DNA of 64,000 bases, from positions 62,001 to 126,000 of the forward strand of contig PLYA01000028.1 of assembly GCA_003153315.1 (NCBI GenBank), given 5' to 3'. Shown piece after piece: positions 53,029 through 62,967 of this stretch. Numbering within the stretch: position 1 is the stretch's first letter; every line of letters begins with the position of its first letter. A program made the translations under genes and the position numbers. This DNA is from Bacteroidota bacterium. Lineage in GTDB: Bacteria; Bacteroidota; Bacteroidia; B-17B0; Aurantibacillaceae. The notes below the pieces were generated by a model. It did not search any database. It saw only the letters and a program-made list of their open reading frames with translations, and had not been told where the DNA came from.

Positions 53029-53625
53029 TTAAAGAGAAATTTCGATTTCTTGTTCTTCCATCATTTTCTTTAAGTTGATAAGTGCATAACGCATACGTCC
53101 TAATGCAGTATTTAAACTAACTTCCGTTACTTCTGAAATCTCTTTAAAACTCATATCATAATAGGCACGCATAATAACTGTTTCTTTTTGCTCGTAAGGA
53201 AGTTCTTCTATTAAAGAACGGATAGTTTTTTTAATGTGCACTTTTTCTTCGGGGCTCCTTTCTCCATCTTCAATCTTTAAAATAGAAAAAATATCGACTT
53301 CTTCACCATCCTCATTAACGATGTTTGGTACCATTCGCATTTTTTTGTTTTTACGGAAATAATCTATAACTAAATTACGGGCTATACGCAATACCCAAGC
53401 GCTAAATTTCCCATCTTCGTAATAGCTTCCGGTTTTAAGCGATTGAATTACTTTTACAAAAGTATCTTGAAAAAAATCTTCGGTAAGTGTTCTGTTTCTA
53501 ACTAGGAGATAAATACAAGAATAAACCTTTTGTTTATGTCTTTTTATTAAAATTGTTAGAGCTTCTTCGTTACCTTTTATATAAAGATCAACTAAATGGT
53601 TATCATCTAAATATTGAATAGACAT
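53029..53625 (-). CDS. ECF-type RNA polymerase sigma factor (198 aa)
   Basis: Region 2 is visible as EDFFQDTFVKVIQSLKTG and FSAWVLRIARNLVIDYFRKN (DNA melting and -10 contact). Region 4 reads LPYEQKETVIMRAYYDMSFK and EISEVTEVSLNTALGRMRYA (HTH for -35). A linker rich in acid residues separates them. This is the housekeeping-like ECF form common in Bacteroidota; no anti-sigma gene lies next to it. It is alone, with DUF2851 downstream on the same strand and the terminator of the polysaccharide cluster upstream. Confidence 0.93.
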   Translation of the reverse strand: MSIQYLDDNHLVDLYIKGNEEALTILIKRHKQKVYSCIYLLVRNRTLTEDFFQDTFVKVIQSLKTGSYYEDGKFSAWVLRIARNLVIDYFRKNKKMRMVPNIVNEDGEEVDIFSILKIEDGERSPEEKVHIKKTIRSLIEELPYEQKETVIMRAYYDMSFKEISEVTEVSLNTALGRMRYALINLKKMMEEQEIEISL

Positions 53626-53770
53626 AGTCTTTGCTTTTTACTTGTTTATTAATAAGAGTAAAAAGTAAATTTCTGCCTATGCGATTCCTATTTTAATAAT
53701 TTTTAACTACGCAATAATACAAACAATATTTGAAATGCAAAAATTTTTAACATTTGAGTACCAGAGAAAT

Positions 53771-53803
53771 AAAAAAGCTGCTTCTTACCAAAGCAGCTTT
53801 TTT
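53771..53803 (-). terminator. Rho-independent terminator of the polysaccharide cluster
   Basis: AAAAAAGCTGCTT (53771-53783) pairs exactly with AAGCAGCTTTTTT (53791-53803) around a 7-base loop. It lies 20 bases after the last gene's stop on the minus strand and has a T-run in both orientations. Confidence 0.9.
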
Positions 53804-53823
53804 ATTTAAATTATTTATAGAAT

Positions 53824-54960
53824 TTAATTTATTGCATCAAGCAACTTTTTATAAGCTTGTTTATTTATATTAACTTCCTTTAAAAAATATTGCAATGCCA
53901 ATTGATTATTTTTAATCTTTTGGGCAAAAGGTACTTTTTCTAACTTTAATTGCTTGTTAAATATTTGACCACACTCGTGGTCCTTTACAAAGTCCGTAAA
54001 ATCTCCAATATCTTCGGAGATAATTACTTGCAAACCACAAGCTAAATATTCCGCGAACTTTACAGGAGAAGCTACCTGATTTGTTATACTTTTTTCACGG
54101 ATTAATAACCCATAATCAGCTATAATTAGTATGTTTCTGACTTCTTCAGGCTTTACCCATTTGGTACTAATTCTATCCGAATATGCTTTAAATATTTTTG
54201 ATTCCTTTGGTATCTCATTAGATAAGAAAATAAGTTTTACATTAATATTGGAAGAAAATACTTCATAAAGAAATTCATCCACCAATTTAAAAGATTGCCA
54301 ACCTGCGGAAGAACCTGAATAAACAAATACAATATCATCTTTACCATAACCTAGGCTCTCTCTTTTAGAAAGCCATTCTGTTTCTGTTATAAAACCACAA
54401 TTAAAAAAATCACTTAGCGTGCAAGGTATTATAACATACTTAACAGGTGTATAATTATATTTTATCTTCCACCACTCTACCAATTTATTGGAAACAGCCA
54501 ATTGAACATTACTTTCAGTAAGTGCTTTATGCTCTATTTGCTCAATATTATTTCTCACTTTATCATCTTCTACCACATCATATTCAGTAAGTTCTGCCTG
54601 ATAAGCACCTCGTACATCAAGCAAAACATATCTAACTAATTTCATCTTCTTAAGATAAATAGACATATTGCAGGCAAATACACCTCTTGCCCAAACTTTT
54701 CTTTCGCCTAAAAAAAAACAAACCAAAAAAAGGACAATTGTATTTAATTTCCAAAACCTAACTTTAGGAAACATTGGTATCACAATTGAATTAAAATAAT
54801 TTGATTTAATAAGTCTTCTTTGTGCTGAATAGTTCCTAATAGAAACAAATGCAACAAGTTTTACTTTTAATAAAAACTCCTTCTGTAAAAACTTACATAC
54901 ATCAACAACTTGACTTTTATATATTCCACTAAAATTATCATTATAAGTTAAAAAAATCAT
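53824..54960 (-). CDS. Glycosyltransferase (378 aa), last gene of the polysaccharide cluster
   Basis: I start at ATG 54960 (IFLTYNDNFSGIYKSQVVDV), which overlaps the upstream epimerase stop by ATGA, instead of a TTG 16 codons further up inside that gene. A GT-B fold is suggested by IVFVYSGSSAGWQSFKLVDE, then LLIREKSITNQVASPVKFAE and CGLQVIISEDIGDFTDFVKD, the C-terminal nucleotide-sugar site of GT4-type enzymes with a K-x-x-E-Y-L element. The sugar is unknown. A strong terminator follows. Confidence 0.8.
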   Translation of the reverse strand: MIFLTYNDNFSGIYKSQVVDVCKFLQKEFLLKVKLVAFVSIRNYSAQRRLIKSNYFNSIVIPMFPKVRFWKLNTIVLFLVCFFLGERKVWARGVFACNMSIYLKKMKLVRYVLLDVRGAYQAELTEYDVVEDDKVRNNIEQIEHKALTESNVQLAVSNKLVEWWKIKYNYTPVKYVIIPCTLSDFFNCGFITETEWLSKRESLGYGKDDIVFVYSGSSAGWQSFKLVDEFLYEVFSSNINVKLIFLSNEIPKESKIFKAYSDRISTKWVKPEEVRNILIIADYGLLIREKSITNQVASPVKFAEYLACGLQVIISEDIGDFTDFVKDHECGQIFNKQLKLEKVPFAQKIKNNQLALQYFLKEVNINKQAYKKLLDAIN

Positions 54961-56045
54961 AAATTTGATAATACGGAAAAAATTCTTTCCGTGGCATGAC
55001 CATCCCAAAGCTCAGGAATTCTTCCCTTTTTATAAATATCATTTTCAATTTGAAGAATTAGTTTACTAATTTCTTGCACATCAAATTTAACTAGGGTATT
55101 AGTACCTTCTGTACAAGTAATAGGTCTTTCAGTATTATTTCTTAGTGTTAAGCAGGGTACCTGCAAAAATGTAGATTCTTCTTGAATACCGCCACTATCG
55201 GTAATAATAAACTTACTGTGCTTAATCAGCTTTTGAAAAGAAAAATAATCAAGAGGCTCAGTAATAATAATATTCTCATTTTGAATTAAGCTCTCATACA
55301 AATTAAACTTCTTAAGGTTACTTACCGTTCGCGGATGTATAGGAAAAACTACCTTATGTTTTTTAGTAATACTTTTAAATAATTGAATTAATTTATTTAA
55401 TTCTTCTTCAAAATCAACTGTAGCAGGGCGATGAATAGTGGTAAGTACAAATTCTTTCGTAGTCAGTTCAAGTTTTTCAAGCACATCAGCCTTTTCAATC
55501 TTATCAGAAAAAGCAACAAGAGTATCAATCATAGTATTACCCACAAACTTTATTCTATCTTCTTCCACCCCATCCTTCTTTAAGTTTTCAAGGCCGCTTG
55601 GCTCGGTTACAAAATATAAATCGCATATTTTATCTGTTAATACTCTATTATGTTCTTCAGGCATTGTATTATCAAAACTTCTCAAACCACTTTCTATATG
55701 AGCTAATTTTATATTTAACTTATTTGCTGTGAGTGCACCAGCGAGAGTGGAATTCACATCACCAACTACTACAATCAAATTTGGTTTAAACTTAGTATTA
55801 ATAAGCTCTTCTAATTTTAGCATAATATCAGCTATCTGAAAATTAGGAGAGCCCGCACCAACATTTAGAAAATAATCAGGGATTAAATTAAACTGAGTAA
55901 AAAAAATATCAGCCATGGTTGTATCGTAATGCTGGCCTGTGTGAACAATTTTAAGATTAATGTTTGGGTAATTTGACGCAACTTCCTTAAATTTAGTAAC
56001 CTTAATAAAATTAGGGCGAGTACCTATAATTAAAAGTAAATTCAT
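54957..56045 (-). CDS. wecB: UDP-N-acetylglucosamine 2-epimerase, non-hydrolysing (362 aa)
   Basis: Signature regions: IIGTRPNFIKVTKF at the start, VHTGQHYDTTMADIFF, VVGDVNSTLAGALTANKL, HIESGLRSFDNTMPEEHNRV and TDSGGIQEESTFLQVPCLTL. The enzyme interconverts UDP-GlcNAc and UDP-ManNAc in the cytoplasm. It overlaps the next glycosyltransferase by 4 bases and follows the aminotransferase by 20. No wecC-type dehydrogenase is in the window, so ManNAc itself may be the building block. Confidence 0.95.
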   Translation of the reverse strand: MNLLLIIGTRPNFIKVTKFKEVASNYPNINLKIVHTGQHYDTTMADIFFTQFNLIPDYFLNVGAGSPNFQIADIMLKLEELINTKFKPNLIVVVGDVNSTLAGALTANKLNIKLAHIESGLRSFDNTMPEEHNRVLTDKICDLYFVTEPSGLENLKKDGVEEDRIKFVGNTMIDTLVAFSDKIEKADVLEKLELTTKEFVLTTIHRPATVDFEEELNKLIQLFKSITKKHKVVFPIHPRTVSNLKKFNLYESLIQNENIIITEPLDYFSFQKLIKHSKFIITDSGGIQEESTFLQVPCLTLRNNTERPITCTEGTNTLVKFDVQEISKLILQIENDIYKKGRIPELWDGHATERIFSVLSNL

Positions 56046-56065
56046 TTAAATAAAATTAACAAACT

Positions 56066-57205
56066 TTAAGAAGAAATACGTAAATAATAATTACTAATTA
56101 CATCACAAATACGATTTACAGAATCTAAGTCTAACTCATAATAAAGAGGTAATCTTAATAAACAATTTGTATAATTATCAGCATTGGGTAAATCTCTCCC
56201 GTCATGCTTTTTTTCAAAATAAGAACTGCTATGAAGCGATATATAATGAAAAACAGATGTAATATTATTATCCTTAAGTGTTTGTATTAATTCTGTTCTT
56301 TCTTTCAAATTTTTACAAACTAAATAAAACATATGGGCATTGTTTGCAGAAAATAATGGCAATTGAGGTAATTGTACTAATTTTTTATCTTGTAAGTGTC
56401 TCAATTTTTCATAATAAGCATTCCATATTTCTTTTCTTCCATTTTGAATAACATCTAAAGATAAACATTGTGCATAAAGAAATGCAGCTAATATATCTGA
56501 AGGAAGAAACGACGATCCAATATCTACCCATCCATATTTATCCACTTCACCTCTAAAAAATTTACTTCTATTTGTCCCCTTTTCTCTAATAATTTCTGCT
56601 CGTTCAATAAACTGGTCATTATTTATCACTAACATGCCACCTTCGCCACTAACGACATTTTTTGTTTCGTGAAAACTAAATGCCGCTAAATGACCTATAC
56701 TTCCTAAAGGTCTATTTTTGTAATAACTATCTATTGCTTGAGCGGCATCTTCCACAACAAATATATTATGTTGATTGGCTATCTCCATAATTTCATCCAT
56801 ATCACAAGCCATGCCTGCATAATGAACGGGAACAATTACTTTTGTTTTTTTTGTAATTAATTTTTTAAGAGCATTAATATCCATATTAGGATGATTGGGC
56901 AGGCTATCAGAGAATACAATTCTAGCCCCTCTTAGTATAAATGGGTTTGCAGTTGATACAAAAGTATAAGATGGCATAATTACTTCATCGCCATCTCTTA
57001 TATCTAATAGAATAGCTGCCATTTCCAAAGCATCGGTGCAACTAGTTGTAAGTAAAACTTTTTTGAATCTATATTTATCTTCAAAAAAAGAGTGGCATTT
57101 TTTCGTATAAATTCCATCCCCTCCGATTTTACCACTTGCAAGAGCTTCCTTTATAAATACTGCCTCTTTTCCAGTAAAATATGGTTTATTAAAAGGTATT
57201 TGCAT
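56066..57205 (-). CDS. dTDP-4-amino-4,6-dideoxyhexose transaminase, WecE/RffA-like (379 aa)
   Basis: A DegT/DnrJ/EryC1 PLP aminotransferase: the start QIPFNKPYFTGKEAVFIKEA, DGDEVIMPSYTFVSTANPF, the VEDAAQAIDSYYKNRPLGSI segment and the PLP Lys in AFSFHETKNVVSGEGGMLVI. Similarity to WecE/RffA, which makes dTDP-4-amino-4,6-dideoxygalactose, is strong in the start and the TTSCTDALEMAAIL motif. The product would be a 4-amino sugar that an acyltransferase can modify. It lies 4 bases from the downstream tandem glycosyltransferase gene. Confidence 0.9.
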   Translation of the reverse strand: MQIPFNKPYFTGKEAVFIKEALASGKIGGDGIYTKKCHSFFEDKYRFKKVLLTTSCTDALEMAAILLDIRDGDEVIMPSYTFVSTANPFILRGARIVFSDSLPNHPNMDINALKKLITKKTKVIVPVHYAGMACDMDEIMEIANQHNIFVVEDAAQAIDSYYKNRPLGSIGHLAAFSFHETKNVVSGEGGMLVINNDQFIERAEIIREKGTNRSKFFRGEVDKYGWVDIGSSFLPSDILAAFLYAQCLSLDVIQNGRKEIWNAYYEKLRHLQDKKLVQLPQLPLFSANNAHMFYLVCKNLKERTELIQTLKDNNITSVFHYISLHSSSYFEKKHDGRDLPNADNYTNCLLRLPLYYELDLDSVNRICDVISNYYLRISS

Positions 57206-57209
57206 AAAA

Positions 57210-59558
57210 TTAATTTGAATGTATCAAGATATTATATATTTCCTTTAAACGAATTGCATTTTTATTAATAGAATAATTTTCTTCAATATGCCTTCTTGCA
57301 TTTAGACTATAGTTTTTATACTCCATATCAGTCATTTTAAAAAAATATTTGATAGATTCTGCTAAAGCATCTATATCCTTTTCAGGCGTTAATAATCCTG
57401 TTTTGTAATCTACCACTTCATCAGGTATATCGCAATGCGTTGTTGAAATAATTGGTAATCCACAAGCCTGAGCATCTAATAAAACTATAGGTGCCCCCCC
57501 TTCACAATCCCTATCTTCAGAATAACAACTTGGATGTATAAAGACGTCAAATTCTGATAAATAGGAATGTAATTTATTAAAATCTATTTCGTTAAAAAGA
57601 GATACATTTTTTTCTAATTGATTACCAACTATATATTCTTCTAATTGATTGTATATTTTAGCCTCACCCGAACCTACAAATGTAAGGTGCATATTAGGGC
57701 ACTCAATTAAAGCTTTATTAAAAGCTTTTAACGTATAAATATGCCCCTTTTTTTCTCGTAATGCAGCTATTTGGATAAGATTTAAGCGATTGTAAGTTTT
57801 ATTTTTTACTTGAAAAGGTATTTTGTCTATTTCTACACCTAACCTTACAATTTCTATTTTTTCTTTCGGACATCCCATTTTTTGTAGAATACCCGCTCCA
57901 TGAGTACCCTCACAGATAAATTTATCTGCTTTTAAAAATAATTTTTCATACCTCTGCTTATATTCTGGTTTTATATGTGGTAAATATTCATAATCATACC
58001 CATAAAATGAAATTACGAATGGGAGTTTTTTTTGTTTTATAATAGTAACATATTTGCATCCTACATCGGCAAAATGAGCGTGTACAACATCTATTTCTCG
58101 TTTAGCAATTTCCTTATTTAAATGATTATTAAAACTACCTATTAGTTTTTCAGATAGATAACATATCATTTTATCATACAGTTTTAAACTCCAAGTATCT
58201 ATTTGCCTTTTATAATAAGTAATACTTGCCAAAGGGTTATCTATATAATTAAATTCACTATTATAAAAATTATGTTTTGTATAGAATTCTGCCGCTATAG
58301 TAACTTTGCAATTAGGGATATTGGTTATTAAATTATATAACCAATTTGTAGTATTACTCCCAGGATATGAACTAAACAAGTGTGCAATATTTAATTTTTC
58401 AATCTCTTTCGAATTGTAATTTTTATGTTTTTCATAAATTTTAAGTAACGATTGAAAATGAACTTCATTTGAAAAGAGAGACGTCACTTTTTCTCTATTT
58501 TTTGATTGATAACCCCAAGTAAGAATATCTTTCATGCGTTGAGCATAAAAAGTTACATCCTTCTCATTTACTAAATATCCATTAATATTATCTTCTACTA
58601 ATTCAAGAATACCCGCATGCCAAGTTGACAAAATAGGTAATTCCATTGCCATTGCCTCTATTATAGCATTAGGCAATCCCTCTGTATCACCATTAGATGC
58701 CGTTATACTATGATGTAAAAAAACATTTGATTTTAATAAAAGTTTTTTTGCCTCATTATGAGTAATAGGTCCTGTAAATTCAATATATTCTGATAATCCT
58801 AAATATATTGCCTCTTTTTTAATTTGTTCAAGCAAAGTTAATCCACCTGCTAAGATTAGTTTATACTTTTTCTTATCTTCAACACAATCTATGAATAACT
58901 TAAACGCTCTTAGTGCATATATATGTCCTTTTTTCTCCTTAAAAGCACTTATTTGTAGAAATATAAAAACATCATCATTAATAATACTTCTCGATACCGG
59001 GTTAAAAAAATTGGTATTAATCCCATAATATAGTAATTCCGCATTTCGCGTATTTACCTTTGAGTTTACTAGATTATTTTTTACATAATTTGATACATAT
59101 ATGGGAATTATATTATTGCTTTTTAGATAACCATTCAATTTATTTACATAACACTTTCTTCTTAACATTTGAGAAGCATCATATCCATGAAAACTTATAA
59201 ATAAAGGAATTGATAATTTATCAATATTGTCTAAAAATTTAATTGACTCGTAACCAAAATGACAATGTACAATATCAGGCTTATAATCATTAATTAATTC
59301 TGTAATAGCCTTTTTAAATTTTTTGTTTTGCCTTGACATAGAGGTATCTCGTTTTTCTAGATACCATACGATTTTTTCATGTATAATATTTTGTTTAAAA
59401 GGAATTATAGTTATGTCATTAAAATAAAATACATCCTTATTAGATCTTTCCGTGCACAAAATTTTAACTTCATGATACTTTGCTAACTCTGTTACTTCAT
59501 TATAAACAAATGTTAGAGTTGATTGCATAAAATTTTCAACAAATACAAGTATCTTCAT
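57210..59558 (-). CDS. Tandem GT4 glycosyltransferase, two GT-B units fused (782 aa)
   Basis: Two complete GT4 units are joined head to tail. Unit 1 (residues about 1-370) has IVHCHFGYESIKFL and the donor site GLPNAIIEAMAMELPILSTW. Unit 2 (about 385-782) has DVVHAHFADVGCKYV and GGAPIVLLDAQACGLPIIST. Both carry the E-x7-E-like donor pattern only in part (unit 2 has D for the first Glu), so activities may differ. A fusion of two transferases suggests consecutive addition of sugars. The gene is very AT-rich. It lies 13 bases from the GT11 gene and 4 from the aminotransferase gene. Confidence 0.9.
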   Translation of the reverse strand: MKILVFVENFMQSTLTFVYNEVTELAKYHEVKILCTERSNKDVFYFNDITIIPFKQNIIHEKIVWYLEKRDTSMSRQNKKFKKAITELINDYKPDIVHCHFGYESIKFLDNIDKLSIPLFISFHGYDASQMLRRKCYVNKLNGYLKSNNIIPIYVSNYVKNNLVNSKVNTRNAELLYYGINTNFFNPVSRSIINDDVFIFLQISAFKEKKGHIYALRAFKLFIDCVEDKKKYKLILAGGLTLLEQIKKEAIYLGLSEYIEFTGPITHNEAKKLLLKSNVFLHHSITASNGDTEGLPNAIIEAMAMELPILSTWHAGILELVEDNINGYLVNEKDVTFYAQRMKDILTWGYQSKNREKVTSLFSNEVHFQSLLKIYEKHKNYNSKEIEKLNIAHLFSSYPGSNTTNWLYNLITNIPNCKVTIAAEFYTKHNFYNSEFNYIDNPLASITYYKRQIDTWSLKLYDKMICYLSEKLIGSFNNHLNKEIAKREIDVVHAHFADVGCKYVTIIKQKKLPFVISFYGYDYEYLPHIKPEYKQRYEKLFLKADKFICEGTHGAGILQKMGCPKEKIEIVRLGVEIDKIPFQVKNKTYNRLNLIQIAALREKKGHIYTLKAFNKALIECPNMHLTFVGSGEAKIYNQLEEYIVGNQLEKNVSLFNEIDFNKLHSYLSEFDVFIHPSCYSEDRDCEGGAPIVLLDAQACGLPIISTTHCDIPDEVVDYKTGLLTPEKDIDALAESIKYFFKMTDMEYKNYSLNARRHIEENYSINKNAIRLKEIYNILIHSN

Positions 59559-59571
59559 TTATTGTTTTGTA

Positions 59572-60471
59572 TTATATACATTTCCAGTTTTTCGGACTCA
59601 TTTCAGGGTTGTTGTACTTTATATCTTTATACCAATTTTTTGGATACACCACCTGTTTATTTTGTTCTTCAGAAAGCCAAGCGCCCCACCAAGCATAAGT
59701 GCTATTAGAAATAATAAAATGTTTACACTGTTTCATTAAATACAAATGTCCTTCTGCTTTCTTTCCTGCTATATTATCATCCATATAGTGACATTGTTCA
59801 GGCAACTTAATATTTCTTCTGCACCATTCAATATCATCAGAAAAAATAAAAAAAACAGGATTAACTATTTGTTCCTTTATATAAGCCAAAGCACTTTGAT
59901 AATAATCCCAATTTAATACGCCAATACTTGTATTATATATTGCACTTGTAATTAAATCTCCTCGTCTGATATGTAAACAAACTGCATTACAGTTATTTAT
60001 AATAGCTATGTATTTTTCTATTTCAGAATTAAATATAATATTAAAAGTAAATTCCGTTTTTATTTGCTGAGCAACATCTCTAAAATATAATTCGCTTTGC
60101 CACCTACCAACAAAACACGCATCGGTTTTTATATTTAAATAATCCGCATTAAATTCATTAGCCTTTTGTATAATTGTCTTTTTAGGCGAAATTATATTTT
60201 TAAATCTTCTAACTGCTTTTTTTATAAGAGAGGGGTTAGAAGCTCCATTGTATAAAAATATTTCCTCTTCTGTACCCCATCTATAATGCCCTAGATTAAA
60301 TATATCTAAATCAAAATTACGATGGGTAACTAATTCATGTGGCTGACTTCTATCTAATAGCAAAGATTGGTCTAAAACTAATTCCTTATTAGAAACCAAA
60401 GCCATGCGCCTACCAAATGCGTATTGAAACATTTGATTACCCAACCCACCCATTAATCTTATGAGTATCAT
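59572..60471 (-). CDS. Alpha-1,2-fucosyltransferase family (GT11) (299 aa)
   Basis: The GT11 signature is clear: LIRLMGGLGNQMFQYAFGRR at the start, CLHIRRGDLITSAIYNTSIG (HxRRxD) in the middle and ISNSTYAWWGAWLSEEQNKQ at the C-terminus. These enzymes transfer fucose from GDP-fucose to galactose in an alpha-1,2 linkage. No fucose synthesis genes (gmd, fcl) are in the window. The start at 60471 is the conserved MILIRLMGG. It lies 11 bases downstream of the LpxD-like gene. Confidence 0.95.
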   Translation of the reverse strand: MILIRLMGGLGNQMFQYAFGRRMALVSNKELVLDQSLLLDRSQPHELVTHRNFDLDIFNLGHYRWGTEEEIFLYNGASNPSLIKKAVRRFKNIISPKKTIIQKANEFNADYLNIKTDACFVGRWQSELYFRDVAQQIKTEFTFNIIFNSEIEKYIAIINNCNAVCLHIRRGDLITSAIYNTSIGVLNWDYYQSALAYIKEQIVNPVFFIFSDDIEWCRRNIKLPEQCHYMDDNIAGKKAEGHLYLMKQCKHFIISNSTYAWWGAWLSEEQNKQVVYPKNWYKDIKYNNPEMSPKNWKCI

Positions 60472-60482
60472 TTATAATTTAG

Positions 60483-61385
60483 TTAGGAAATATCCCTTAA
60501 AAATCTAGCCGGATTGCCAGCAACTATGGTTTTCTTTTCCACTCTTTTTACAACAACTGCTCCCATACCAATTAGAGAGTCATCTTCAACTTTAACTTTA
60601 TTAATAATTAAAGCGCCTGGGGCAACCCAAACATTTTTTCCAATTTTGGTGCTTCCTCCAATCATGGCATGCGCTATAATAAGAGAATTTTCTCCAATAG
60701 TAACACCATGCGCTATATGCACCAGGTTATCAACTTTTACATTTTCATGAAGAACGGTTGAACCAAGTACTGCCCTGTCTATACAAGTATTATTACCTAT
60801 TTCCACCTTATCGCAGATTAGAACGTTCCCAATATGAGGCAATACTTCATAGTTTCCGTTTTCGTCTTTTTCATATCCAAATCCTATACCACCAATAGTA
60901 TTATTATTTCCGATTTTAACTGCATTACCAATAACTGTTTTAGCAAGTATGGTATTATTATAGCCTATATATGTATTATCTCCAATTACACAGTTTTTTT
61001 CTATAACTGTAAAATCTCCAACAAAAACATTTTCTCCAATTTTTACAGATGGATGAATAGATGCCTTTTGAGAAATAGCAGATATTTCATTCTCAGGCAT
61101 AAAGAAATCTTTTAGTACCTGCGCAAAAACTGCACGTGGATTTTCTACAATAATATAATTACAATTTCTTTTAATATAATCGGTTTCTTTTATTTTATCT
61201 GAACAAATAATGGTTCCAGTTTCACATGATGAAAGCAAATCCATATTTTTATCGTTGCACCAGTAAATAACATCACTTCGTTTATTGGTCTTATCAAGCT
61301 GAATAATGTCATTTATTATGGTAGTATCATCACCGATAAATTCTATACTTTTTATATTTTCTATTATTTCTTTTAAAATTACCAT
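60483..61385 (-). CDS. LpxD-like hexapeptide-repeat acyltransferase (300 aa)
   Basis: After a uridine-binding-like N-terminal domain (residues 1-100), a left-handed beta-helix follows with hexapeptide repeats such as VKIGENVFVGDFTVIE, then IDRAVLGSTVLHENVKVDNL, VHIAHGVTIGENSLIIAHAM and WVAPGALIINKVKVEDDSLI. The layout is that of LpxD, where a His in the AHG-like turn is catalytic. In a polysaccharide cluster it more likely acylates an amino sugar than lipid A. It is 9 bases from the PIG-L gene and 11 from the GT11 gene. Confidence 0.88.
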   Translation of the reverse strand: MVILKEIIENIKSIEFIGDDTTIINDIIQLDKTNKRSDVIYWCNDKNMDLLSSCETGTIICSDKIKETDYIKRNCNYIIVENPRAVFAQVLKDFFMPENEISAISQKASIHPSVKIGENVFVGDFTVIEKNCVIGDNTYIGYNNTILAKTVIGNAVKIGNNNTIGGIGFGYEKDENGNYEVLPHIGNVLICDKVEIGNNTCIDRAVLGSTVLHENVKVDNLVHIAHGVTIGENSLIIAHAMIGGSTKIGKNVWVAPGALIINKVKVEDDSLIGMGAVVVKRVEKKTIVAGNPARFLRDIS

Positions 61386-61394
61386 GTTGTTACT

Positions 61395-62036
61395 TTAAAT
61401 TATCCATCTTATAATATCAAAACTTTCCGCATATTTTGTGGACACCTGCTCACCACGTACACGTGCTAAAGAGCGAACAAACTCATCATTTGCATAAGTC
61501 CTATGAGCTTGGGATTTATATTCATTCAAAGCTTCAATTTTTAAGTTAACATGTCTTTCATCTAAAACAAAAAAACTTGAAGTATTAAAAGTCAAGTTAT
61601 TCCAAGGCATTTCATAACAAAAAATAGTGACGAATTTAAATGCTCTTAGCCCTTCCTGCGATATAGTATAATGATCCTGATGAATATCATTTGCAGAAGG
61701 CATAAAAATAATATCGGGCTGTATATCTTTTCTTAACTTAATTAAATTATCTAAAATTTCTTGTCGATGAAAATTAAAGGTTCTAACTTCATAATCAAAC
61801 AAAATCAGATTAGCAGATTTTATACCTAATTTTTTAGTGGCAGCTTTTACTTCAGTTATTAAAATATCGGATGGAAACGATTTTAAAACGGATTGCTCGC
61901 ATGCCGAAAAAGCCGCACAATAAACTTCGTTGCCATCTTCTAATAACCTTGTTATCGTTCCACCACAACCAAACTCGGCATCATCGGTGTGCGGTGCAAG
62001 CACTAATACTTTTTTATTTTTTATATATGAAGCCAT
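61395..62036 (-). CDS. PIG-L family zinc deacetylase (213 aa)
   Basis: The zinc motif is VLAPHTDDAEFGCGGTITRL (PH-x-DD form, here PHTDD) with a distal HQDHYTISQEGLRAF. PIG-L/LmbE enzymes remove acetyl groups from GlcNAc-type substrates. Length is normal. The pair with the LpxD-like gene would replace an N-acetyl group by another acyl group on a cluster sugar; this is inference. The 170-base gap to the next gene upstream has no obvious feature except AT-rich DNA. Confidence 0.93.
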   Translation of the reverse strand: MASYIKNKKVLVLAPHTDDAEFGCGGTITRLLEDGNEVYCAAFSACEQSVLKSFPSDILITEVKAATKKLGIKSANLILFDYEVRTFNFHRQEILDNLIKLRKDIQPDIIFMPSANDIHQDHYTISQEGLRAFKFVTIFCYEMPWNNLTFNTSSFFVLDERHVNLKIEALNEYKSQAHRTYANDEFVRSLARVRGEQVSTKYAESFDIIRWII

Positions 62037-62206
62037 AGGTTAATTAACTTTTTATAATTATAAATTACTAAAAAAATTCAATTTGGTTGAATCAAGCTTA
62101 GAGGTAGTTTTAATTTATCACTTAGTTACATAAATTATTTTTAATTCAGCAGCATATTGAAAATAGTTGATTTCCTATGCCACCTTTTAAACGAACAAAA
62201 ATCATT

Positions 62207-62935
62207 TTACTTTTCGTAAAAGTTTTTACGAACGAATATTGCGTCTATTTGTGTAGGCTCGTTATTTTTCCCAGCATTTAATTGATCCACTACCCCTTTA
62301 AAAATAAAACCTTCTGCATAAAGCAATCTATAAATGTCATCGAACAACGGTTGTCCTTTATAAAATTCCTTAAAGCTGCATTCAATATAAATCATCAATA
62401 TATTATTTAAAATTCCTTTTGCCCCTTTAATAACATTATCTTCGAAGCCTTGAACATCTATTTTTAGTAAAATATTTTTTTGCAATTCGGGAATTTTTAT
62501 TATTTCATCTAGCCGAGATATTTTCACTTCAATTTTTTTATTTTCGCCTGTTGCTGGATAAAAATCTTTTTGTAATGATGTAAACTCTAACAAACTACTA
62601 GTAGGTGAAAAATCATTTTGCATAAAACTTACCGTTCCTTCGTTTTCTCCCAATGCACATTGGTAAGATTGAAATTTCATGTCATTTTTAAATAAAGAAG
62701 TTAATTTTTGATATTCTGAAGGTAAAGGTTCAAACGAAATTATATTTATATTTGGATTTGCTTTACGCACAGATTCTGCAAACTGCCCAGCATTAGCCCC
62801 TACATCAATTACAGTTTTTATATTAAGGGTTTGTGCCCATTTAGATTGAAAAAAAACAATTACAGGATTAAGGTTAGATTTAGAAAACGAATACCCTGTG
62901 TATTTAGATAAAAATATATTGATTTTTTCTTTCAT
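62207..62935 (-). CDS. FkbM family methyltransferase (242 aa)
   Basis: The SAM-binding motif VIDVGANAGQFAESVRK and the IISFEPLPSEYQKL and LLKIDVQGFEDNVIKGAKGI motifs define the FkbM fold. Such enzymes methylate sugar hydroxyls, often in polysaccharide clusters. The substrate is not known. A 170-base gap separates it from the PIG-L gene and 32 bases from the GT2 gene upstream, so it sits at a possible operon break. Confidence 0.93.
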   Translation of the reverse strand: MKEKINIFLSKYTGYSFSKSNLNPVIVFFQSKWAQTLNIKTVIDVGANAGQFAESVRKANPNINIISFEPLPSEYQKLTSLFKNDMKFQSYQCALGENEGTVSFMQNDFSPTSSLLEFTSLQKDFYPATGENKKIEVKISRLDEIIKIPELQKNILLKIDVQGFEDNVIKGAKGILNNILMIYIECSFKEFYKGQPLFDDIYRLLYAEGFIFKGVVDQLNAGKNNEPTQIDAIFVRKNFYEK

Positions 62936-62967
62936 TTTAATATGGATAATATTTCCATTTTCTTCTT

